This document shows, piece by piece, positions 36,156-43,978 of a DNA stretch of 64,000 nt. Origin of the DNA: Actibacterium naphthalenivorans (lineage in GTDB: Bacteria > Pseudomonadota > Alphaproteobacteria > Rhodobacterales > Rhodobacteraceae); assembly GCF_014196965.1 (NCBI RefSeq), contig NZ_JACIEQ010000002.1:186001-250000 (forward strand), written 5' to 3'. The notes below the pieces were generated by a model. It was given only the letters and a program-made list of their open reading frames with translations, searched no databases and had not been told where the DNA came from. The first letter of the stretch is position 1; each line of letters opens with the position of its first letter. Made by a program: the position numbers and the translations under genes.

Positions 36156-37372
36156 GAAACGGATTTCAGCCGCTTGCCTTCGGGATCGGTTTCCACGCGC
36201 TTGGCGATGTCTTTCGTCCAGGCGCTGACGGCGGGCACGCGGCTGCGGTCGATCCGGTGGGCGTATTTCTTCGCCACCTCGACGACCTCGTCCAGCAGCC
36301 CTTCCTGCAGGGTGGTCGGATCCAGCCCCAGCGCCAGGAACTGTTCGTTCCTTACGATCAGGTCGTTGGCCTCGGCCTCTTTGCGCGGGTTGGGCAGATA
36401 GGCGACCTTGGCGCCGGTCATGCGCGCGATCATCTCGGCCAGATCGCGCACCCGGTGGGTTTCGGTCATCTGATTGAAGATCTTCACCCGGTCGCCCGCT
36501 TTGGGCGCGTCCGACAGCGCCAGCTCGATGCAGCGCACCGAATCCTGCAGGTGGATGAAGGCGCGGGTCTGACCGCCGGTGCCATGCACGGTCAGCGGAT
36601 AGTCGATGGCGGCCTGGATCAGGAAGCGGTTCAGCACCGTGCCGTAATCGCCATCGTAATCGAACCGGTTGATCAGCTGTTCGTGGCGCCGCGTCTGATC
36701 GGTATGGGTGCCCCAGACGATGCCCTGATGCAGATCGGTGATGCGCACGCCGTCGTTCTGGGCGTAGAACTGAAACAGGATCTGATCGAGCGATTTGGTC
36801 ATGTGATAGACCGAGCCGGGCTTGGTGGGATAGAGGATCTCCAGCCCCTTCTTCTCGCCCTCGAGGTTCTCGATCTCTACATCCAGATAGCCTTCGGGGA
36901 TCGCCGCCCCGACACTGGAATAGCCGTAAACGCCCATCGTGCCCAGATGCACCAGATGCGCGTCGATGCCGGTTTCCACCATTGCCGTCAGCAGGTTATG
37001 CGTGGCGTTGACGTTGTTGTTGACGGTGTAGACCTTGTGCCGGTCGGATTTCATCGAATAGGGCGCGGCGCGCTGTTCGGCGAAATGGATGATCGCGTCG
37101 GGCTTTTCCTCGGCCAGCCACTGGCGCAGACGCTCATACTCCTTGGCGAGATCGAGCAGGTGGAAATGCAACTCGTTTCCGGTCAGGGTTTTCCAGATGC
37201 GGCAGCGTTCCTGGATCGAATCCATAGGCGTGAGCGATTGCACCCCCAGCTCGGTGTCGATCCAGCGGCGCGAGAGGTTGTCGATGATGTGGATCTCATG
37301 CCCCTGTTCAGACAGGTGAAGCGATGTGGGCCAGCCACAGAAACCGTCTCCGCCGAGTACTGCAATTTTCAT
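36152..37372 (-). CDS. sqdB: UDP-sulfoquinovose synthase
   Basis: SqdB makes UDP-sulfoquinovose from UDP-glucose and sulfite with a bound NAD, the head-group donor of sulfoquinovosyl diacylglycerol. The 406-residue protein has the family-specific Rossmann start MKIAVLGGDGFCGWPTSLHL, NLSRRWIDTELGVQSLTP, HFAEQRAAPYSMKSD, catalytic-type HLGTMGVYGY and SVYHMTKS (Tyr-x3-Lys), GIVWGTHTDQT and GQTRAFIHLQDSVRC. The ATG at 37372 follows AAGGAGAG. The operon continues with sqdD and sqdC and is divergent from the octaheme cytochrome gene. Confidence 0.96.
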   Translation of the reverse strand: MKIAVLGGDGFCGWPTSLHLSEQGHEIHIIDNLSRRWIDTELGVQSLTPMDSIQERCRIWKTLTGNELHFHLLDLAKEYERLRQWLAEEKPDAIIHFAEQRAAPYSMKSDRHKVYTVNNNVNATHNLLTAMVETGIDAHLVHLGTMGVYGYSSVGAAIPEGYLDVEIENLEGEKKGLEILYPTKPGSVYHMTKSLDQILFQFYAQNDGVRITDLHQGIVWGTHTDQTRRHEQLINRFDYDGDYGTVLNRFLIQAAIDYPLTVHGTGGQTRAFIHLQDSVRCIELALSDAPKAGDRVKIFNQMTETHRVRDLAEMIARMTGAKVAYLPNPRKEAEANDLIVRNEQFLALGLDPTTLQEGLLDEVVEVAKKYAHRIDRSRVPAVSAWTKDIAKRVETDPEGKRLKSVS

Positions 37373-37633
37373 GGGTCTCTCCTTTCGGATGCTGCTCTTC
37401 TTGCCCGCGGGCATGATTTTCCGTCTCCGATAAGGATGACGCATGTAAATGTCATTTGAAAGTTTTGTGTCAGGCGCCCGATTGCAAGGGCGGTGGCGGG
37501 GCTCGGCGGCGGTTTGCCGGGCGGCGGGAGGGCGGCGCGGCATTTTGCTGCGTAAAAGGGGTTGGCGAAATCACACATATTCAATTAGGCTTATGGATGG
37601 AAACGCGCCCCCTGCTGTTTGGGAGGTGCCAGC

Positions 37634-39277
37634 ATGCGACATATCTGTTCCCGGTTCGTGGCCTTAGCGCTGACGGCGCTTGTGGCATGGGCGGGTCCGG
37701 CCGCCGCGCAGGAGGCAGAGAGCGCCGCTGACCAGAGCACGGCCGGCCAAAGCACCGCTGACCACAGCAAATTCGAGATATTGCAAAAGGAATTCACCTC
37801 CGGCCCAGAGGTGACGGCCGCCTGTCTGACCTGCCACACCGAGGCGAGCGATCAGATGATGCACTCGATCCACTGGAAATGGGAATATGACAACCCGGCG
37901 ACGGGGCAGCTTCTGGGCAAGAAGAATGTGATCAACGCCTTCTGCGGCAACGTGGTGTCGAACGAGGCCCGCTGTACCAGCTGCCACACCGGCTATGGCT
38001 GGGACGATATGTCCAGCCCGCCGCCGGCCGATCCGGCACGGGTGGATTGCCTGGTGTGCCATGACACATCCGGGCAATATACCAAACTGGCCACCGGGGC
38101 AGGGCACCCGCCGATGGAGCCGAAGGGCACCACCATCACCGGAGAGCCCGCCTGGGCCGTGGATCTGGCGAAATCGGCGCAAAGCGTCGGCCTGCCGGGG
38201 CGCGAGAATTGTGGCCAGTGCCATTTCTACGGCGGCGGCGGCGACAATGTGAAACACGGCGATCTGTCATCCGCGCTTTATGAGCCGGACCGGTCGGTGG
38301 ATGTGCACATGGCCTCCGACGGGCTGAATTTTCAGTGTTCCACCTGCCATGTCAGCGACAAGCATGTCTTTGCCGGAAGCCGCTACAACGTCACCGCCCA
38401 TGATACCGAAGGCACCGGCCTGCCGGGCATGCGCCGCGACGTGGCCACCTGTGAAAGCTGCCATGGCAATGAACCGCACCCGGTGAACATCAAGGGCATG
38501 AAGCTGAACGACCACACCGACAAGGTGGCCTGCCAGACCTGCCACATCCCGGAATTCGCCCGCGGCGGCGTGGCCACCAAGACCAAATGGGATTGGTCCA
38601 CCGCCGGCAAGCTGACGGCGGACGGTCAGCCCATGAGCATCGAGGGCTATACCCAGAGCGATGGCAAGGAGCTGCACACCTATCTTTCCATCAAGGGTGA
38701 TTTCGAGTGGGGCGAGAATGTGGTGCCCTATTACAGCTGGTTCGACGGGCAGGTGGAATACACCACCGGCGATCAGACCATAGATCCGTCGCAGGTGGTC
38801 GAGGTGAACAAGATCTTCGGCGAGGCCGGGGATGGCGTTTCCCGGATCTGGCCGTTCAAGCGGATGATCGGGCGGCAGGCCTATGATTCAGAGCTGAACA
38901 GGCTGGTCTACAGCCATGTCTGGGGGCCGACGACCGACACCGCCTTCTGGACGAATTTCGACTGGGCCAAGGCGATCGACGCCGGCATGAAGGCGGCGGG
39001 GGCGGAGTATTCCGGCAAGTTCGGCTTTGTCGACACGCATATGTACTGGCCGATCACCCATATGGTGGCGCCGGCCGAGGATGCGCTGGAATGTGACGCC
39101 TGCCATGCCAGAGAGGGGCGGCTGGCCAATCTGGCCGGATTCTACATGCCGGGGCGGGATCCAATGGGGCCGGGCGGCATCCTGGGGCTGGCGATTCTGG
39201 CGCTGGCCATCGTGGGCGTCGCGGGCCATGCCGCGATCCGCCTGTTCACCGGCCGCAAGGGAGGCACCCATGAGTGA
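37634..39277 (+). CDS. Octaheme c-type cytochrome, tetrathionate reductase family
   Basis: The 547-residue exported protein has a signal peptide (cut near residue 26) and eight CxxCH haem sites: 64-68, 114-118, 139-143, 193-197, 235-239, 273-277, 300-304 and 487-491. The last follows a gap of about 180 residues, and a C-terminal membrane helix (about 518-538) anchors it to the outer face of the inner membrane. The haem count and spacing fit the octaheme tetrathionate reductase (Otr) family, whose members reduce tetrathionate and also nitrite or hydroxylamine in vitro. The next gene encodes a b-type cytochrome, a likely quinol-linked electron donor. Substrate and direction are not proven. Confidence 0.87.
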   Translation: MRHICSRFVALALTALVAWAGPAAAQEAESAADQSTAGQSTADHSKFEILQKEFTSGPEVTAACLTCHTEASDQMMHSIHWKWEYDNPATGQLLGKKNVINAFCGNVVSNEARCTSCHTGYGWDDMSSPPPADPARVDCLVCHDTSGQYTKLATGAGHPPMEPKGTTITGEPAWAVDLAKSAQSVGLPGRENCGQCHFYGGGGDNVKHGDLSSALYEPDRSVDVHMASDGLNFQCSTCHVSDKHVFAGSRYNVTAHDTEGTGLPGMRRDVATCESCHGNEPHPVNIKGMKLNDHTDKVACQTCHIPEFARGGVATKTKWDWSTAGKLTADGQPMSIEGYTQSDGKELHTYLSIKGDFEWGENVVPYYSWFDGQVEYTTGDQTIDPSQVVEVNKIFGEAGDGVSRIWPFKRMIGRQAYDSELNRLVYSHVWGPTTDTAFWTNFDWAKAIDAGMKAAGAEYSGKFGFVDTHMYWPITHMVAPAEDALECDACHAREGRLANLAGFYMPGRDPMGPGGILGLAILALAIVGVAGHAAIRLFTGRKGGTHE

Positions 39278-39935
39278 GTTGACGGAACGCAAGGTCAAGG
39301 TCTATCCGCGGTTCGAACGGTTCTGGCACTGGACACAGATGGCGCTGATCTTCGTGCTGCTGTTCACCGGGCTGGGGCTGAACGGGCTGCACGGGCTTGT
39401 TCCCTTCGGCCCGGCGGTGATGCTGCATACGATCGCCGCGCTGGCGCTGATCGTGCTGTGGGTCTTCGCGATCTTCTGGCATTTCACCACCGGCACCTGG
39501 GTGCATTACGTGCCCAGCACCAACGGGCTGTGGCAGGTCGCCAAATTCTATACCTACGGGATCTTCAAGGGCGAGCATCATCCCTACCGCAAGGCCTACT
39601 GGCGCAAGCACAACCCGCTGCAGGCACTGACCTATCTGGCGCTGAAGCTGATCCTGTTCCCGGCGATCTGGATCAGCGGGCTGATCTATCTGACCTATAA
39701 CTTCTGGGAAACCACGCCCGACGCGTCGTTCTGGCTGCAGGTGGTGGCCAATCTGCATATCCTGGCCGCCTATGCCATTGCCGCCTTCGTGGTGGCGCAT
39801 GTCTATCTGCTGACGGTGGGCCATTCGTTCCGCGAACATGTGCGCCCGATGATCACCGGCTATGATACCGTGGCACTGACACCCGAAGAGGTGGCCTATC
39901 TGGAGGCGGACGAACCGGCGCGGATCAAACCCTGA
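39270..39935 (+). CDS. Membrane b-type cytochrome (cytochrome b561/NarI-FdnI-like), partner of the octaheme protein
   Basis: A 221-residue membrane protein with four to five helices. Histidines suited to ligate two b haems lie in ERFWHWTQMALIF, VMLHTIAALAL, FWHFTTGTWVHYVP, NLHILAAYAIAAFVVAHVYL and TVGHSFREH. Such subunits pass electrons between the quinone pool and periplasmic partners. Its ATG overlaps the end of the octaheme gene by 8 bases (39270-39277), implying a two-subunit complex. A strong terminator follows. Confidence 0.9.
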   Translation: MSELTERKVKVYPRFERFWHWTQMALIFVLLFTGLGLNGLHGLVPFGPAVMLHTIAALALIVLWVFAIFWHFTTGTWVHYVPSTNGLWQVAKFYTYGIFKGEHHPYRKAYWRKHNPLQALTYLALKLILFPAIWISGLIYLTYNFWETTPDASFWLQVVANLHILAAYAIAAFVVAHVYLLTVGHSFREHVRPMITGYDTVALTPEEVAYLEADEPARIKP

Positions 39936-39945
39936 TCCGCAAAGC

Positions 39946-39974
39946 AAAAGCGCCGCGAAACCGCGGCGCTTTTT
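39946..39974. terminator. Bidirectional Rho-independent terminator
   Basis: A 12-bp stem, AAAAGCGCCGCG (39946-39957) with CGCGGCGCTTTT (39962-39973), has loop AAAC and T-rich ends on both strands. It serves the cytochrome operon (plus) and the convergent MepK-like gene (minus). Confidence 0.92.
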
Positions 39975-39998
39975 GAATGTGTTCCCCGTTAGCGGGGG

Positions 39999-40565
39999 TC
40001 AGCGGCCCCAGGTGCGGATATCGCCGCAATCCATATGCACGAAGTTCGAGCCGGAGTATTTGCCCACCCCGCCCGCGTTACAGCTGGTGGCGGCATTGTA
40101 GATCTGGTTGACCGACCGGTTCTCAAGCCGCAGGTCCGCCGCCTGGCCCTTCATGTGCAGCGAGTTCTTGGCCACGTTGCGCGATTTGGAGCGCAGCATC
40201 GCGTTGGTCTGCGGGCTGCGATAGCCTGACAGCAGCATATAGGGCTCTGTCGTGTCCATCAGCCGGTGCGCGGCGGCCATGATATCGATCGTGCGCAGAT
40301 CCATCACCTTGGCGCTGTCGACCCGCCAGTCGCGCATGAAGTGATTGATTTCCTTGGCGGCTTCCTTGATGTAGCTGCCTTCGATCCAGTAGATCGTGTT
40401 GATCCGTTCGCCCGTCCGGCCCGAATACATCGCGATGGAGCGAATGTCGCCCGCGCCGCGCAAAAGGCCGAACGCATTGGAATAGGTGGGTGCGGCTGCA
40501 ACCGTGGTGGCGGCGAAAGCGCCGAGAAGGCCGCGCCGCGTGATGCCGGATGTCGAGAAGTTCAT
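39999..40565 (-). CDS. MepK/YcbK-like peptidoglycan endopeptidase (DUF882, peptidase M15 family)
   Basis: A 188-residue exported protein with a twin-arginine-type signal (GITRRGLLGAFAATTVAAAP). The catalytic domain has the M15 zinc-site pattern: SGYRSPQTNAMLRSKSRNVA, then SLHMKGQAADLR (HxxxxxxD) around residue 140, and the final NFVHMDCGDIRTW (HxD-type). E. coli MepK (YcbK) cuts 3-3 cross-links made by L,D-transpeptidases. Here it is divergent from a YcbB-like L,D-transpeptidase gene, the same pairing as in E. coli, supporting a 3-3 cross-link role. Activity is inferred. Confidence 0.88.
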   Translation of the reverse strand: MNFSTSGITRRGLLGAFAATTVAAAPTYSNAFGLLRGAGDIRSIAMYSGRTGERINTIYWIEGSYIKEAAKEINHFMRDWRVDSAKVMDLRTIDIMAAAHRLMDTTEPYMLLSGYRSPQTNAMLRSKSRNVAKNSLHMKGQAADLRLENRSVNQIYNAATSCNAGGVGKYSGSNFVHMDCGDIRTWGR

Positions 40566-40895
40566 TTGTTGTGCGTCTGCCCCGTCTCTGCTCCGTCACT
40601 TATGTGCGACGTGAAAGCTGAATAATCCCCAAGCGTGTACAGTTTATGCCACAATTCGAATCTTGGGCCAAGTTGGCAATTGTTCGCCGGTCCGATTTTC
40701 AAGGGGAACCGGCAAATTCCCGCCCAATTTTCGTGTTTATGTGGATTCCGGGCCGGCGCGGATCATATGCAACAGTTGAAATTTACATTTTACGTCGCGC
40801 GAAGATGTGAGTGGACATCCGCGCGGCGCTTCGGGGTAGATGTGGTTTGCGCGCGAAACGGCGTGAAATGGAATGTGTGTGAGGGTGAATAAACC
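40566..40895. other. 330-base divergent intergenic region
   Basis: It holds the promoters of the MepK-like gene (minus) and the L,D-transpeptidase gene (plus). It is clearly more AT-rich (around 40630-40800) than the flanking genes. GANTC sites, the CcrM methylation target in alphaproteobacteria, occur near 40656 and 40744. An 85-codon frame (40635-40892) crosses it but has no family features. No RNA gene or terminator was seen. Confidence 0.5.
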
Positions 40896-42509
40896 ATGGT
40901 TATCGTAGCGGCACGGCCGGTCTTCGTTCGTGTTCTGGCCCTGTTGGCCTTTGTTCTGGTATCGTCCGGCGGGCTGGCGGTATCCGCCGTGGCCCAGTCG
41001 GCGGGCTTCAAGATCGCCGTGGCCGAAAGCGCCGCATCGGACAAGGATCTGGCGGAATTCTATCGCGCGCGCGATTACAAGCCGCTCTGGACATCCTCCG
41101 CCGATCGGGCCCGCCGCACCGCCTTCCTCAAGGCGCTGAGCGGGGCCGCCGATCACGGGCTTCCGGTCAAACGCTATGATGGCGATCAGCTTGCCGCCCT
41201 GTTCCGCAGCGCCAGAACCGATCAGGACCGCGGCCGCGCCGAAGTCGAGGCGAGCCGGATGTTCGTGCAATACGCGCAGGACATCCAGACCGGGGTTCTG
41301 ACCCCCTCTGCCGTGGATGATGACATCAAACGCCGCCCGCCGCGCCGCGACCGTCTGGCGCAGCTCGTGGCGTTTTCGAAAAGCTCGCCGCGCGGCTATC
41401 TGCGGAACCTGACCCCGAAAAGCCCGGAATATAACCGGCTTCTGGCCGAAAAGCTGCGCCTGGAGCGGGTGCTGGGGCAGGGCGGCTGGGGCGCGGAGGT
41501 GCCGGGCACCGGCGCGCTGAAGCCCGGCGAAAACGGCGCGCGCGTGGTGGCCCTGCGCGACCGGCTGATCGCGATGGGCTATCTCAAGCGCACAGCGACC
41601 CAGACCTATGACGCCACCTTGCAAAAGGCGGTTCAGGCATTCCAGCTTGATCACGGCCTGTTCGCCGATGGCGTTGCCGGCGAGGTTACGCTGAAAGAGA
41701 TCAACCAGCCCGCAAGCCTGCGCCTGCAGCAGGTCATCGTCGCGATGGAACGGGAACGCTGGATGGGGGACGATCGTGGCGGTCGGCACGTTCTGGTGAA
41801 CATCACCGACTACCACGCCCGGATCATGGAAAACGACAAGGTGCTGTTCCAGACCCGCTCGGTCGTCGGCCAGAACAGCGATGATCGACGCACGCCGGAA
41901 TTCTCCGACGTGATGGATCACATGATCATCAACCCGACATGGAACGTGCCGCGCTCGATCGCCACCAAGGAATACCTGCCGCTGCTCAAGAAGAACCCGC
42001 ATGCGGTGAACCATCTGCGGCTGATCAATGCCAGCGGGCAGGTCGTCAGCCGCTCGGCGGTGGATTTCTCGCAGTTCAACGAGCGCAACTTTCCGTTCAA
42101 CATGAAAGAGCCCCCCTCGCAGGGCAATGCGCTGGGGCTGGTGAAATTCATGTTCCCCAACCCTTACAACATCTACCTGCACGACACGCCGCAGAAATCG
42201 CTGTTCGCGCGTGAGGCGCGGGCGTTTTCGCACGGCTGCATCCGCTTGAACGATCCGTTCGATTTCGCCTATGCGCTGCTGGACGGACAGGTCGCCGACC
42301 CCGAGGCGTTTTTCCACGAAAAGCTGGAAACGCGGCGTGAAACCCAGGTCAATCTGGCGCGGCCGCTGCCGGTGCACATCATCTATCGCACGGCGCAGAC
42401 CCAGCCCAAGGGCCGGGTGCAGTTCCGCCGGGATGTGTACGGGCGCGACGCCAGAATTTTCGCCGCGCTCAACCAGGCCGGGGTAGCGCTTCGGGCCGTT
42501 CGGGGCTAA
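40896..42509 (+). CDS. ldtD: L,D-transpeptidase, YcbB/LdtD type
   Basis: A 537-residue exported enzyme making 3-3 cross-links in peptidoglycan. The order is: signal peptide (to about residue 33), an N-terminal scaffold (about 40-190), a peptidoglycan-binding-like domain (NGARVVALRDRLIAMGYL and AVQAFQLDHGLFADGVAG, about 205-260), then the YkuD catalytic domain with the catalytic cysteine in SHGCIRLNDPFDFA near residue 450. The segment MIINPTWNVPRSIATKEYLP is typical of YcbB. It is divergent from the MepK-like endopeptidase gene. The ATG (40896) is the first in frame with a signal peptide. Confidence 0.93.
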   Translation: MVIVAARPVFVRVLALLAFVLVSSGGLAVSAVAQSAGFKIAVAESAASDKDLAEFYRARDYKPLWTSSADRARRTAFLKALSGAADHGLPVKRYDGDQLAALFRSARTDQDRGRAEVEASRMFVQYAQDIQTGVLTPSAVDDDIKRRPPRRDRLAQLVAFSKSSPRGYLRNLTPKSPEYNRLLAEKLRLERVLGQGGWGAEVPGTGALKPGENGARVVALRDRLIAMGYLKRTATQTYDATLQKAVQAFQLDHGLFADGVAGEVTLKEINQPASLRLQQVIVAMERERWMGDDRGGRHVLVNITDYHARIMENDKVLFQTRSVVGQNSDDRRTPEFSDVMDHMIINPTWNVPRSIATKEYLPLLKKNPHAVNHLRLINASGQVVSRSAVDFSQFNERNFPFNMKEPPSQGNALGLVKFMFPNPYNIYLHDTPQKSLFAREARAFSHGCIRLNDPFDFAYALLDGQVADPEAFFHEKLETRRETQVNLARPLPVHIIYRTAQTQPKGRVQFRRDVYGRDARIFAALNQAGVALRAVRG

Positions 42510-42586
42510 GCCTCGGGCCAGACGCGCGGATTTCGGGCGCCGGTCTTGTGCCGGGGCCTGTCGGCTTGCCGCTGAAAAGGGGGTTC

Positions 42587-43678
42587 ATGTCTTATACGAT
42601 CCGGGAAATCGCCGATGCGCTTGGCGCGCGGACAGAGGGCGATGACACCCTGCCGGTCACCGGCGTGGCCGAACCGGCCGAGGCGGCCACATCCGATCTG
42701 GCGCTCGCCATGGCGCCGAAATATGCCGAAGGTCTGGCAAAGGGTCAGGCCCGCGCGGCGGTGCTGTGGGACGGCGCCGACTGGCGCGCGCTGGGGCTGG
42801 CGGCCGCGATCTTCGTGCCACGCCCGCGCTATGCGCTTTCCGGGCTGACCCGGATGCTCGACAAGGGCCCCGAAATCGCCGCCGGCATTCACCCCAGCGC
42901 GGTGATCGACCCCTCCGCACAGATCGGCGCGGGCGCCGCCATCGGCCCCTTCGTGGTGATCGGCGCGCGGGCGAGACTCGGGGCGGGGGCGCGGATCGCG
43001 TCGCATGTCAGCATCGCCGAGGATGCGGTGCTGGGCGCCGACGCTCTGTTGATGCAGGGGGTGCGCATCGGCGCGCGGGTGAAGATCGGTGACCGTTTCA
43101 TCGCCCAGCCCGGCGCGGTGATCGGCGCCGACGGGCTGTCTTTCGTGACGCCGGAAAAATCCACCGTCGAAACCGTGCGCGAAAACCTGGGCCAGGTGGC
43201 GCAGGCCGCCCGGCAAAGCTGGACCCGCATCCACTCGCTCGGCTCGGTGCAGATCGGCGATGATGTCGAGGTGGGCGCCAACGCCGCCTTCGACCGCGGC
43301 ACCATCCGTAACACGCGCATCGGCAACGGCTGCAAAATCGACAATCTGGTGCATCTGGCCCATAACGTGGTGGTGGGCGAGGATTGCCTTTTTGCCGCGC
43401 AGGTCGGTATCGCGGGCTCGACCACGGTAGGCGACCGGGTGGTGTTCGGCGGGCAGGTCGGGGTCAGTGACAATCTGACGATCGGCAGCGATGTGGTGGC
43501 CGGCGGGGCGACCAAGATCCTGTCGAACGTGCCTTCCGGCCGGGCGCTGCTGGGCTATCCGGCGATGAAGATGGAAAGCCAGGTACAGGCCTACAAGGAC
43601 CTGCGCCGCCTGCCGCGCCTGTTCGCCCAGGTGGCGGAGCTGCAAAAAGCGGTTTCAAAGCCCGAGCAGAAAGACTAA
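42587..43678 (+). CDS. lpxD: UDP-3-O-acylglucosamine N-acyltransferase (LpxD)
   Basis: LpxD transfers a hydroxyacyl (or other acyl) chain from acyl carrier protein to the 2-amino group of the lipid A precursor. The 363-residue protein has the N-terminal uridine-binding domain (VTGVAEPAEAATSDLALAM), a left-handed beta-helix of hexapeptide repeats (IHPSAVIDPSAQIGAGAAIG onward), and the catalytic histidine segment NLVHLAHNVVVGEDC around residue 262. A C-terminal helix ends it. It lies outside the usual bamA-lpxD-fabZ-lpxA context and is followed by genes for an acyl carrier protein and a ketoacyl synthase, so it may be a specialised or second LpxD. The start at 42587 is by homology and by GGGGG upstream. 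Confidence 0.94.
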   Translation: MSYTIREIADALGARTEGDDTLPVTGVAEPAEAATSDLALAMAPKYAEGLAKGQARAAVLWDGADWRALGLAAAIFVPRPRYALSGLTRMLDKGPEIAAGIHPSAVIDPSAQIGAGAAIGPFVVIGARARLGAGARIASHVSIAEDAVLGADALLMQGVRIGARVKIGDRFIAQPGAVIGADGLSFVTPEKSTVETVRENLGQVAQAARQSWTRIHSLGSVQIGDDVEVGANAAFDRGTIRNTRIGNGCKIDNLVHLAHNVVVGEDCLFAAQVGIAGSTTVGDRVVFGGQVGVSDNLTIGSDVVAGGATKILSNVPSGRALLGYPAMKMESQVQAYKDLRRLPRLFAQVAELQKAVSKPEQKD

Positions 43679-43711
43679 ATCAACGGCAAAGCCTGAGCGG
43701 GAGAAGCGCGC

Positions 43712-43978
43712 ATGTCAGATACTGTAAAGGATCAGGTTCTTCGGATCATTGCCGATCAGGCCGTTCTCGAGGTGTCCGACGTGACGATGGACAGCACTCT
43801 GGAGGGGTTGGGAATCGACAGTCTGGGGCTGGTCGAGGCGATTTTCGCCATCGAAGAGGCCTTTGACATTCAGGTGCCGTTCAACGCCAACGACCCGAGC
43901 GAAAGCGATTTCGATATCTCGTCGGTGGCGGCCATCGTGACAGCGGTCGAGGGCCTCGTGGCTGAACAGAAGGCATGA
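43712..43978 (+). CDS. Acyl carrier protein, specialised
   Basis: An 88-residue acyl carrier protein with the phosphopantetheine site S37 in LEGLGIDSLGLVEAIFAIEE. The segment after helix 2 (QVPFNANDPSESDFDISSVA) is longer than in housekeeping AcpP and recalls dedicated carriers such as AcpXL or nodulation-type ACPs. It is 33 bases after lpxD and overlaps the ketoacyl synthase gene by 4 bases (ATGA), so the three work as a unit. It probably delivers one acyl chain to LpxD; this is inferred. Confidence 0.9.
   Translation: MSDTVKDQVLRIIADQAVLEVSDVTMDSTLEGLGIDSLGLVEAIFAIEEAFDIQVPFNANDPSESDFDISSVAAIVTAVEGLVAEQKA

Noticed and set aside
40635-40892. 85-codon frame upstream of the L,D-transpeptidase gene
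   Set aside because: It has no ribosome site or family features and lies in an AT-rich control region. It is more likely chance than a gene.
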